Assembly: GCA_938042265.1 (NCBI GenBank)
Contig: CALIRN010000343.1
Coordinates: 1-6,034 of the forward strand
Direction: 5' to 3'
DNA from: an uncultured Eubacteriaceae bacterium
GTDB taxonomy: Bacteria; Bacillota; Clostridia; Lachnospirales; CAG-274
Length of the DNA stretch: 6,034 bases
Below, piece after piece: positions 1 to 6,034 of the stretch. Each line of letters starts with the position of its first letter. The first letter of the stretch is position 1. The translations under genes and the position numbers were made by a program. Below the pieces are notes generated by a model. The model was given only the letters and a program-made list of their open reading frames with translations. It was not told where the DNA came from and searched no databases.

Positions 1-263
1 TCTCTTTTATACACGCCAAAGTCAACTATATCAACCCGCACATCATCACTGTAGGTATCCTCAATCTGTGTCAGAATTTCCTCCGGCAGCTCACCCAATT
101 TAATTACATCCCCCTCAGGTGTAAGATAATTAACCTCAAGGGCAGCCTCCTGTCCTACACTTCCCGAAAGCAAAAGCAAATCATCATAGGCGTTAAGGTT
201 TGACAGAATTTTTTGTATTTCACTCGAATTTGTGTTTTTTACCGCAGTTTTAATATATTCCAT
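1..263 (-). CDS. Hypothetical protein, N-terminal part (runs off the left edge)
   Basis: An open frame starts with ATG at 263-261 and stays open for 87 codons to the window edge, so the C-terminus is missing. The start has a strong ribosome binding site (AGGGGG at 276-271 on the minus strand, 7 nt spacer) and a plausible promoter just upstream. The protein begins MEYIKTAVKNTNSSEIQKIL. It is acidic and soluble, with no signal peptide or membrane segment: an amphipathic N-terminal helix, a Leu-rich stretch (residues 29-32), then alternating polar and hydrophobic segments rich in Glu and Asp. I do not recognise a family. It lies downstream of the ClC operon on the same strand, separated by 59 nt containing a palindrome, so it is probably a separate or partly coupled unit. 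Coding status is supported by the start signals and the uninterrupted frame, not by homology. Confidence 0.75.
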   Translation of the reverse strand, partial: MEYIKTAVKNTNSSEIQKILSNLNAYDDLLLLSGSVGQEAALEVNYLTPEGDVIKLGELPEEILTQIEDTYSDDVRVDIVDFGVYKR

Positions 264-317
264 ATCAAAGCCCCCTCATATAAATACAATTATATCACTT
301 CAGCATATAATTGTACA
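264..317 (-). promoter_or_regulatory. Putative sigma-A promoter for the leftmost gene
   Basis: On the minus strand TATAAT lies at 294-289 and TGTACA, a 4/6 match to TTGACA, at 317-312, separated by 17 nt. Transcription would start near 282, giving a leader of about 20 nt that carries the AGGGGG ribosome binding site. Both hexamers overlap the palindrome at 285-315, so a DNA-binding dimer there could block the promoter. The -10 is exact but the -35 is weak, and AT-rich intergenic DNA can give a TATAAT by chance. Confidence 0.45.
285..315. repeat. Perfect 11-bp inverted repeat with 9-nt spacer
   Basis: TACAATTATAT at 285-295 is the exact reverse complement of ATATAATTGTA at 305-315; the spacer is CACTTCAGC. 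It sits between the end of the metallophosphoesterase gene and the start of the leftmost gene. It could be an operator overlapping that gene's promoter, or a hairpin ending the operon transcript. As a terminator it is weak: the stem is almost all A-T, and on the minus strand it is followed only by TTTATATG rather than a clean T-run. On the plus strand it is followed by six T (319-324), but no plus-strand gene precedes it. Confidence 0.6.
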
Positions 318-322
318 GTTTT

Positions 323-1150
323 TTATTCACCCGACAGCGAAACCACAACTATTTCCGGACGATTGAAAACTCTTGGCAGAATATTTTTACAAAGGCCTCT
401 GCTTACAATCATTTCATTACTCCCAAGGTCATAATATCCGCCTGCATATTGGGGAAACACACCCTGATTAGGCGCATAAAGACCGTTTAAAATGTAAGGT
501 ATTCTCACCTGCCCGCCATGGGCATGACCTGACAGTATCAAATCAAAGCCGGTACTTTTATAGTAATCCGCAGCCTCCGGTCTGTGGGACAGCAAAACCG
601 AATACAGCTCCTTATCCGCCTGTGCGCTGCACTCCTTAAGTTGCTGCACCCATTCCTCAGATACAGCAAACTGCCCGTATTCCTCAGGGTCATCAATACC
701 GCAAAGCTGTATAGACTGTCCATCAACATCAATTACAAGGTTTTCCCCCTCCATAACCGTTACTGAGTAAGAGGCAATCCTCTCCTTAATTAAGTCTATT
801 TCTCCCGACCAATATTCGTGATTTCCGCTTACATAATAGCAGGGATATCTTTTTCCGATAACCGATAAAAGCTGCCATGTTCTGTCATGAGGCACCTTAT
901 CGTCTGCAATATCACCGCCAAGAAGAATAATATCGGGAGCCTGCTCGTCTATTTTTTCAATAAGATTTTTCTGTTCTTTTCCGTAACCGGAGCTGTGCAG
1001 GTCCGTCAGCAGCATTATTTTAACCTCAGATGATATTTTATCGGTGTGTATTTCATAGCTGCTTACCGTAATATCCCACCTGCAGGTTACAGTAACGGCA
1101 GCAAATATAAATACAATGACACATAGCTTTTTTAATCCGATTTTTCTCAT
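323..1150 (-). CDS. Membrane-anchored calcineurin-like metallophosphoesterase (YkuE/YaeI type)
   Basis: A 275-residue predicted two-metal phosphohydrolase. The full set of metallophosphoesterase motifs is present in order: D50-x-H52 (LLTDLHSSGYG), GGD80, GNHE around N110-H111, SH189R, and GHAHGG with H209 and H211. Residues 8-23 form one hydrophobic segment after a Lys/Arg-rich start, so it is probably a signal anchor placing the catalytic domain outside the membrane. YkuE of Bacillus is a wall-associated member of this family, and other members cleave phosphodiesters or pyrophosphates of lipids; the substrate here cannot be told. The ATG at 1150 follows the upstream stop by 1 nt, with only a weak GGA-type site, so translational coupling is likely. 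A GTG at 1168 would add six residues and overlap the upstream gene, but it has no visible ribosome binding site. It is the last gene of the three-gene operon. Confidence 0.9.
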   Translation of the reverse strand: MRKIGLKKLCVIVFIFAAVTVTCRWDITVSSYEIHTDKISSEVKIMLLTDLHSSGYGKEQKNLIEKIDEQAPDIILLGGDIADDKVPHDRTWQLLSVIGKRYPCYYVSGNHEYWSGEIDLIKERIASYSVTVMEGENLVIDVDGQSIQLCGIDDPEEYGQFAVSEEWVQQLKECSAQADKELYSVLLSHRPEAADYYKSTGFDLILSGHAHGGQVRIPYILNGLYAPNQGVFPQYAGGYYDLGSNEMIVSRGLCKNILPRVFNRPEIVVVSLSGE

Positions 1151-1151
1151 A

Positions 1152-2255
1152 TTATTTTTCCAGTTCACTGAAGGTCATTGAATATCTTACATCACCCTTT
1201 GATGCATTTTTAAGATAACCTGCATCGTAAACAAAGGTAACTCCCTTATCCGTTACATAAAATTTAGGATTTTTGCTTTGTATACGGCTTACATAATCGT
1301 CATAGCAGCCGTTCTCATTCTTTTTAATTATGGAGATAATGCCGCTTTTTGCCTTTGTAACCGCCTTTTCGCTTACCATATCCCCGAGCTCCATAAGCTC
1401 GCCCGTGTTGGTATTATATACCAAAGGCATAATAAGCCTGTTGGTTTTCCCACCATCACAGTCAAAGTCACAGCCCTGTACCGTATAGCTTATGACAAGT
1501 GATAAAATTCCATTTTGATTATATGTAACCTCAGTACTGCCCGTAAGGGAATAAGGCGATATTTTGGTATGCTGCGAATTTGCAATATCCGCCGCAAGCT
1601 CTGCCTCCTGCCTGAAATCCTCTGCTCCCATTTCAAAATAATAATCAACATTGGAGGCAATACTGCTGTTTATTTTATCCGCAACAGCACCGCTGTTTGC
1701 AACCTTTGGCACAGTACAATCATAAATAAATATTAAATTTCCCTTACTGTCGGCATATTCCTTTCTGCTGTGCTCCATTTCAATATCAGCCGTTTCAATT
1801 TTATCATTATCCGAAATATCCGTCTCTGAAGATAAATCCGTCCTTATGCTTATAATTCTTTCAACCGAATACCAGTTAACGGCAGCACCAAAGCCCTCGC
1901 TTAAGGCCCTTACCGGCACAAGCACACGCCCGTTTGAAATTACCGGCGTGGTATCAAGTCTTATAGCATTGCCATTTTTAAGCATTATGTCACTGTCAAC
2001 CGTAAGCACCAAAGTATTTCCGTCCTTTTTGCAGATAACACTTTTTTTGCCGCCGTCCCAGCTCACCTCTGCCCCCAGACTGTCGGAAATGGTCCTAAAG
2101 GGAACAAGCGTCCTGTTATTTTTCTGTACAGGCTGAGTATCAAGGCTAAGTTGCATTCCGTCAACATATATTTTTATATCCTCCTGCGCCTGCATCTGTA
2201 CATTGTTTAAAAGCATACCCGATACAAGCAAAGCAAAAAACATTTTTTTCTTCAT
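1152..2255 (-). CDS. Secreted protein: copper amine oxidase N-terminal-like domain plus RsiV/PdaC-like (DUF4163/DUF3298) region
   Basis: A 367-residue exported protein. Residues 1-24 are a signal peptide (KKK, hydrophobic core, then an MQA-type cleavage region). Residues 27-138 match the copper-amine-oxidase N-terminal domain pattern, with two related units: NRTLVPFRTISDSLGAEVSW (47-66) and NGRVLVPVRALSEGFGAAVNW (108-128). In Clostridia this domain is a common wall- or ligand-associated module, with no oxidase and no implied copper chemistry. An acidic linker (141-160) follows. Residues ~161-360 resemble the DUF4163/DUF3298 pair of the anti-sigma factor RsiV and the deacetylase PdaC, including MPLVYNTNTGELMELGDMV (276-294) and FVYDAGYL near the end. 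RsiV uses this region to bind lysozyme, but that role here is inference. There is no C-terminal deacetylase or sortase signal. The ATG at 2255 has AGGGAG 8 nt upstream; a TTG at 2279 overlapping the ClC stop is less likely. Confidence 0.82.
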   Translation of the reverse strand: MKKKMFFALLVSGMLLNNVQMQAQEDIKIYVDGMQLSLDTQPVQKNNRTLVPFRTISDSLGAEVSWDGGKKSVICKKDGNTLVLTVDSDIMLKNGNAIRLDTTPVISNGRVLVPVRALSEGFGAAVNWYSVERIISIRTDLSSETDISDNDKIETADIEMEHSRKEYADSKGNLIFIYDCTVPKVANSGAVADKINSSIASNVDYYFEMGAEDFRQEAELAADIANSQHTKISPYSLTGSTEVTYNQNGILSLVISYTVQGCDFDCDGGKTNRLIMPLVYNTNTGELMELGDMVSEKAVTKAKSGIISIIKKNENGCYDDYVSRIQSKNPKFYVTDKGVTFVYDAGYLKNASKGDVRYSMTFSELEK

Positions 2256-2275
2256 AATTATCACTCCCTGATATA

Positions 2276-3532
2276 TCAATGATGTGTACCCCTGTCAACA
2301 ATCTCATTGCTGTATTTGGAATACACAATTTTCTGTGTCTTATAAAGGCTATAATAGCCTGAAAGCATATAGCTTATTGCTATTGAAATAAAATAATAGG
2401 GCAGACCCTCCGTACCAAACATCTCAACACTGAGCAGAATGGAGGTAACGGGACAGTTTGTAACACCACAAAACACCGAAACCATACCTATTGCCGCACA
2501 AAGGCTTGGAGAAAGCCCCAAAATATAACCCGCAAAGCTGCCGAAGGTTGCTCCTATAAACATTGACGGCAGAATTTCACCGCCCTTATAGCCGCAGGCA
2601 AGAGTAACTGCCGTAAACAGCATTTTAAAAGCAAATGCCCCATATTTTACCTCTCCTCTTACAGCCTTCCATATAACGTTCATATTAACGCCGTTGTAAT
2701 CCCTTGTATCCAGCAGATAGGTAAGCGCCACAATTATACAGCCGCCCGCAAAAATACGTATATACGGATTTTTAATAAGCCTGAAAAGCTCCTCACTTTT
2801 GTGAAGCAGAATACAAAACAGTACACTTACGCCTGCACACAAACAGGCAAGTATAAGGGCATTGCCTGCGCCTGTCATATTAAACTCGGATATACTGAAA
2901 ATATGAAAGGTTTCCTCCGCAAGCTGAAACCTATCCGCAATATAATCACTGGTAAGAGAGGCAATAGCGCAGGGTACAAGCGCTGCATAATTCATTGTAC
3001 CAATGCTTATAACCTCAATGGAAAATATTGCCGCCGCAACAGGCGTGCCGAAAAGCGCCGAGAAAGCCGCCGCCATACCGCACATAATAAATATTTTTCT
3101 GTCCCTGTCATCAAGCCTTAATATACCGCCAAAAAAACTGCCCAGACTGCCTCCAATCTGTAATGCTGCACCCTCTCTGCCAGCAGAGCCGCCAAAAAGA
3201 TGAGTAACTATTGTGGATACAAAAATCAGTGGCAGCATTTTAATGGGTATCTTTTCCCCAGAGCTGATTGACTCCAATATGAGATTTGTGCCCCTGTCGT
3301 TGCCGTCATTAAGCAGGTTATAAAACCACACTATCGCAAGGCCCGCAAAGGGCAAACCCCATATAATAAAATCATGTCCTTCTCTAAATTTAATTGCAAT
3401 GTGCATAAGCTCATAAAAAGCCACACATACAAGCCCTATCACCGCACCTGACGCGGCAGAAAAGAAAATCCACCGTATCAATATAAATATTCTGTTGAAT
3501 ATATGCTTAAAAAAGCTCTTTATTTTATCCAT
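2276..3532 (-). CDS. ClC-family anion channel or anion/proton antiporter (CLC-F-like features)
   Basis: A 418-residue polytopic membrane protein without C-terminal CBS domains, normal for a bacterial ClC. Hydrophobic segments run from about residue 15 to 395. The signature GGSAGREGAALQIGG (114-128) keeps the gating glutamate E120, but the usual Pro/Thr after GREG is Ala. The GxFxP motif is replaced by GGEILP (317-322). The GSGIP loop is absent; instead IPIKMLP (95-101) precedes helix D. The position of the inner proton glutamate of E. coli ClC (E203) appears to be V174, in FSIEVISIG. A GGExxP motif, a Met near the first filter loop and loss of E203 are, as I recall, traits of fluoride/proton exchanging CLC-F proteins; the Thr expected after GGEV is Leu here, so chloride cannot be excluded. 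The ATG at 3532 has GGAGG with a 5-nt spacer. It is the first gene of the operon, followed 20 nt later by the secreted protein gene. Confidence 0.9.
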   Translation of the reverse strand: MDKIKSFFKHIFNRIFILIRWIFFSAASGAVIGLVCVAFYELMHIAIKFREGHDFIIWGLPFAGLAIVWFYNLLNDGNDRGTNLILESISSGEKIPIKMLPLIFVSTIVTHLFGGSAGREGAALQIGGSLGSFFGGILRLDDRDRKIFIMCGMAAAFSALFGTPVAAAIFSIEVISIGTMNYAALVPCAIASLTSDYIADRFQLAEETFHIFSISEFNMTGAGNALILACLCAGVSVLFCILLHKSEELFRLIKNPYIRIFAGGCIIVALTYLLDTRDYNGVNMNVIWKAVRGEVKYGAFAFKMLFTAVTLACGYKGGEILPSMFIGATFGSFAGYILGLSPSLCAAIGMVSVFCGVTNCPVTSILLSVEMFGTEGLPYYFISIAISYMLSGYYSLYKTQKIVYSKYSNEIVDRGTHH

Positions 3533-3561
3533 ATAAGCCTCCGATATACCTGTCTCTATTT

Positions 3562-3597
3562 ATTTTTTATTGTAGTATATTGACAAAATATAGTCAA
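3562..3597 (-). promoter_or_regulatory. Sigma-A promoter for the ClC operon, overlapped by an inverted repeat
   Basis: On the minus strand TTGACT (3597-3592) and TACAAT (3574-3569) are separated by exactly 17 nt. Transcription would start near 3562, leaving a leader of about 30 nt with GGAGG before the ATG at 3532. That leader is too short for a known riboswitch. TTGAC and GTCAA arms (3580-3584 and 3593-3597, 8-nt spacer AAAATATA) form an inverted repeat covering the -35 box, a possible operator. Confidence 0.7.
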
Positions 3598-3638
3598 CCA
3601 TTTATTGTATTGCAAAAAGTAATTTTTTTATTATTTTT

Positions 3639-3649
3639 ACAATAATTGT
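3639..3649. repeat. Short palindrome upstream of the plus-strand promoter
   Basis: ACAATAATTGT is a perfect palindrome around a central A/T base, ending at the first base of the -35 box at 3649. It shares the ACAAT/ATTGT half-site with the palindrome at 285-315. In such AT-rich DNA it may be chance, but its place beside a promoter makes an operator possible. Confidence 0.3.
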
Positions 3650-3677
3650 TGCTAAAACTTAATAAATATTGTATAAT
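3649..3677 (+). promoter_or_regulatory. Sigma-A promoter for the large plus-strand gene
   Basis: TTGCTA (3649-3654) and an exact TATAAT (3672-3677) are separated by 17 nt. Transcription would start near 3684, giving a leader of about 60 nt. The leader has a weak 5-bp hairpin (GCATA, 7-nt loop GTATTTT, TATGC) followed by TTTAATTTT, too weak to call a terminator, and then a very strong purine-rich ribosome binding site (AGGGGGGAG at 3728-3736). Confidence 0.65.
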
Positions 3678-3743
3678 GAATTAAGAATTTACGTTGCATA
3701 GTATTTTTATGCTTTAATTTTATTAAAAGGGGGGAGTAGGAGC

Positions 3744-5960
3744 ATGATTAACAATAATGATGCACCTGTAAGGAATACTCCTAATGAACCTGAAGAGGCA
3801 ATACGCAATTGGGGAAAACTGAGCAAGCGTGGGCTTGAAACCATACCTCAGTATCTGCGTACCATGGGTTATACAAAAATCGCTGTTATAGGCTATACGG
3901 ATATTGCCGGAGAATTTATAAGGGCAGCGGAGTGTGAGGATATACATATTGTTTTATATCTTGATAAGGATGAACAGGATCCCCATGTAGGTGTACCTGT
4001 ATTCCGTGATTTGGCAGGTATGCTTAGTGGCAGCAACTGCAGCCTTATTGTAGATACCAACTACAATAAGTTTTTGTTAAGACGTGTATATTTTGACCGC
4101 TTTAATACGGAATCCTGCATACTTTCTCATCTGTTCAGCCGCATTTTAAATACAGAGCTGTTCAACTGGTCGTTGGCACACTATTCCTACCGTGATGAAA
4201 TGCTTGATGAGCTTATGGCGCTTCTTGACAACCGCTACAAAAATATTGCTATTGTAGGCAGAGGCAGCTATGTTGAGGAAATAAACAAGCGTTATTCGCC
4301 CCTTAAGCACGGTGTGCTTGCCTATATACCCATTGACAGCATACGTATTACCGATTCGGGCAGGAGATTTGATATACTTAAATATCCCGAAATTGATTTT
4401 GATGCCGTTATCTATTTAGGTGTAAACAGTAATACAGCCTTCTATAAGGACAATAATAAAATTGAGCTTATTAACATTAACTCAATCTGTCAGGAGCTTG
4501 CCATGAGCTACGACCTTGCGGTTGATGTTCTGCCTACCCTTATGAAAAAGGGCGTAAAGGTATTTACCTTCCTTTATCCTGAAATATACAACCTCAACTA
4601 TATGCTAAGGGCAAGGGGTTTGCCTCCTTTTAAGCGTAAGCCTTACCTCCACATTATGGCAAAGGATTCCAACTATGCCGAGGATGTAAGACAGTTTTAC
4701 AAGGAACTTTACTCGCCCGAATATGTACAGGGTATACTTAAGCGTCCAAGTGTTATTGAGGTAAACGGCTTAAGGCGATATGCGGATTTTCATACGGACT
4801 TTTACAACATAGTAAACGGCAGACGTCTTACCACCCATACACCGCCTGAAACCGTACATACAGTGCACTTTTTTGGCAAATGTGTTGCCATGGGCCGCTA
4901 TGTTGAGGATAAATACACAATAGCAAGTCAGCTTCAACGGTATATATGCCGTGACTTTGATGGCTACGAGGTTGTAAATTACGGTATTGAGGCTGATATT
5001 GAAATAAATAAAAAACTTAAAAGCATCAGATTTAAAGAGGGTGACATCATTATTCTGCTTTACCGTCATTATGATGTTTACCGCAACAAGGGCATTGATG
5101 TAAACTATATGCTCGACCTTATTCTTAAGGAAACACAGGAACATAGAGAATATTTCCTTGATTCCCCTGAGCATTTCAACCATATAATCAACGGTAAAAT
5201 TGCAGAACAGATTTTCAACACCATTGCAGACAGCCTTGAAGAGTATCTTCACCTTACGGATACTGGCAAATATTTCTGCTATAATGATGACGAGTTTACA
5301 AGCCAGGCCGACAGCCTTGCACAGTCTAATCCTGAGCTTTACACCTTTGTTAATGAGCTTGCGGCAAAGAGAGTGCCTCTGCCTGAGGGCAGTACTGTCG
5401 GCAGCATAGTTATGAACTGTAATCCATTTACATTGGGGCATCGCTATCTTATTGAACAGGCAGCGTCGCAATGTGATTTGCTTTACATATTTGTAGTTGA
5501 GGAAAACAAGTCCATTTTCAGCTTTGAGGACAGGTTTATGCTGGTACAGCAGGGTACGGCCGATTTAAAAAATGTAATTGTTATGCCAAGCGGCAGCTTT
5601 ATGATTTCCACCCTCACCTTCCCTGAATACTTTAATAAGGATAATCCTAATGCAGTAAAGGTTGATCCGTCTATGGACGTGGAAATTTTCGGCAAATATA
5701 TTGCCCCTGCTTTAGGCATTACCGTAAGATTTGCAGGAGAAGAGCCTCTTGATATGGTTACAAACAGATACAACGAAACCATGAAACGTATTCTGCCGGC
5801 ATACGGTGTAACCTTTAAGGTTATTCCTCGCAAGGAGTCAGACGGTCAGGTTATCAGCGCAAGCCGTGTACGTGAATGTCTTAAGTCAAAAGACTTTATA
5901 CAAATCAATAACCTTGTGCCCGATACCACCTTCAGATACTTATTACAAAAGTTTAATTAA
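3744..5960 (+). CDS. Large multidomain protein: tandem Rossmann-like segments, SGNH-hydrolase-like segment and C-terminal CitC-type nucleotidyltransferase domain
   Basis: 738 residues; ATG at 3744 after AGGGGGGAG with a 7-nt spacer. Residues ~548-737 match the C-terminal catalytic domain of [citrate (pro-3S)-lyase] ligase: GSIVMNCNPFTLGHRYLIEQ (553-572) carries the TxGH form of the HxGH nucleotide-binding motif, followed by FSFEDRF (592-598), FPEYF (626-630) and ISASRVR (704-710). CitC uses ATP and acetate to acetylate the CitD prosthetic group. The acetyltransferase-like N-terminal half of CitC (~350 residues in total) is absent. Instead, residues 43-110 (KIAVIG...) and 165-232 (KNIAIVG...) look like two related Rossmann-like units, 250-370 is unassigned, and 372-500 resembles an SGNH hydrolase (HFFGKCVAMG, EGDIIILLY, and D473/H477 in SPEHFNHIINGKIAEQI). 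No signal peptide or membrane segment is seen, so it is probably cytoplasmic. No citD/E/F/X/G genes are in view, so citrate lyase activation is doubtful. The domain call is firm; the overall function is unknown. Confidence 0.88.
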   Translation: MINNNDAPVRNTPNEPEEAIRNWGKLSKRGLETIPQYLRTMGYTKIAVIGYTDIAGEFIRAAECEDIHIVLYLDKDEQDPHVGVPVFRDLAGMLSGSNCSLIVDTNYNKFLLRRVYFDRFNTESCILSHLFSRILNTELFNWSLAHYSYRDEMLDELMALLDNRYKNIAIVGRGSYVEEINKRYSPLKHGVLAYIPIDSIRITDSGRRFDILKYPEIDFDAVIYLGVNSNTAFYKDNNKIELININSICQELAMSYDLAVDVLPTLMKKGVKVFTFLYPEIYNLNYMLRARGLPPFKRKPYLHIMAKDSNYAEDVRQFYKELYSPEYVQGILKRPSVIEVNGLRRYADFHTDFYNIVNGRRLTTHTPPETVHTVHFFGKCVAMGRYVEDKYTIASQLQRYICRDFDGYEVVNYGIEADIEINKKLKSIRFKEGDIIILLYRHYDVYRNKGIDVNYMLDLILKETQEHREYFLDSPEHFNHIINGKIAEQIFNTIADSLEEYLHLTDTGKYFCYNDDEFTSQADSLAQSNPELYTFVNELAAKRVPLPEGSTVGSIVMNCNPFTLGHRYLIEQAASQCDLLYIFVVEENKSIFSFEDRFMLVQQGTADLKNVIVMPSGSFMISTLTFPEYFNKDNPNAVKVDPSMDVEIFGKYIAPALGITVRFAGEEPLDMVTNRYNETMKRILPAYGVTFKVIPRKESDGQVISASRVRECLKSKDFIQINNLVPDTTFRYLLQKFN

Positions 5961-5981
5961 TAAAAAGATTGGCTGTCGCTT

Positions 5982-6034
5982 TGATATGCTCCCTTCTAGG
6001 TAAACAAGTGAAATAATAAAAACTTGTCACTTAG
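5982..6034. mobile_element. Possible left end of an IS3-family (IS150-like) insertion sequence, cut by the window edge
   Basis: The stretch beginning TGATATGCTCCC (5982-5993) resembles, from memory, the outer ends of IS150-group elements in low-GC Gram-positives, whose opposite end typically contains GGGAGCATATCA. It begins about 20 nt after the stop of the large gene. It includes an inverted repeat, ACAAGT (6004-6009) and ACTTGT (6022-6027, 12-nt spacer). No transposase is visible and the other end is outside the window, so this is only a suggestion. The alternative is an ordinary 3' flank; no good rho-independent terminator with a T-run is seen here. Confidence 0.25.

Noticed and set aside
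213..434. A 73-codon plus-strand open frame across the gap between the two leftmost genes
   Set aside because: It overlaps the 3' end of the phosphoesterase gene and the start of the leftmost gene on the opposite strand, and the translation looks random. The gap is better explained by promoter and palindrome.
3533..3743. A riboswitch (fluoride or other) ahead of the ClC gene
   Set aside because: The promoter leaves only ~30 nt of leader, and the intergenic DNA lacks the GC-rich conserved stems of the fluoride riboswitch on either strand.
4770..5471. A 233-codon open frame on the minus strand inside the large plus-strand gene
   Set aside because: It lies wholly antisense to a gene with clear domain motifs, has no ribosome binding site I can support, and its translation is Cys- and Ile-rich with no recognisable domain. 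It is a shadow of the plus-strand codon pattern.
5961..6034. Rho-independent terminator for the large gene
   Set aside because: The ACAAT-type and AAGTGA/TCACTT inverted repeats are short and AT-rich, and no T-run follows on the plus strand.
1..6034. CRISPR array, tRNA, rRNA, toxin-antitoxin or phage defence system
   Set aside because: No regularly spaced repeats, no tRNA-like cloverleaf and no defence-type domain were seen; nearly all the sequence is accounted for by the five genes.

Overview
The window is AT-rich with mostly low-GC codon choices, strong purine-rich Shine-Dalgarno sites and sigma-A-like promoters. Together with the protein types (a copper-amine-oxidase-N plus RsiV/PdaC-like secreted protein, a clostridial-style ClC protein, a YkuE-type phosphoesterase), this suggests an anaerobic Firmicute of the class Clostridia. 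That placement is an inference from style, not from a marker gene.

Layout. Positions 1-263 hold the 5' part of an unrecognised minus-strand gene that runs off the left edge, with a promoter inside a perfect 11-bp-arm palindrome (285-315). Positions 323-3532 hold a compact minus-strand operon transcribed right to left: a ClC-family anion transporter, a secreted protein with copper-amine-oxidase-N and DUF4163/DUF3298-like regions, and a membrane-anchored metallophosphoesterase. The intergenic gaps are 20 nt and 1 nt, and a good promoter (TTGACT-N17-TACAAT) lies just upstream. Positions 3533-3743 are a divergent AT-rich promoter region. Positions 3744-5960 on the plus strand encode a 738-residue multidomain protein. 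Its last ~190 residues closely resemble the catalytic C-terminal domain of [citrate (pro-3S)-lyase] ligase (CitC). Its first ~540 residues are something else: two Rossmann-like segments, a linker region and an SGNH-hydrolase-like segment. Positions 5961-6034 are non-coding and may contain the first bases of an IS3-family insertion sequence.

How the genes may work together. The minus-strand operon looks like an envelope set: an anion/proton exchanger, an exported probable wall- or ligand-binding protein, and an extracytoplasmic phosphoesterase. Nothing in the window ties it to a specific stress. The large plus-strand protein is the most unusual item. It keeps the nucleotidyltransferase core of CitC without the CitC N-terminal acetyltransferase-like domain and without any citrate lyase genes in view, so it probably activates or transfers an acyl or similar group in a different pathway.
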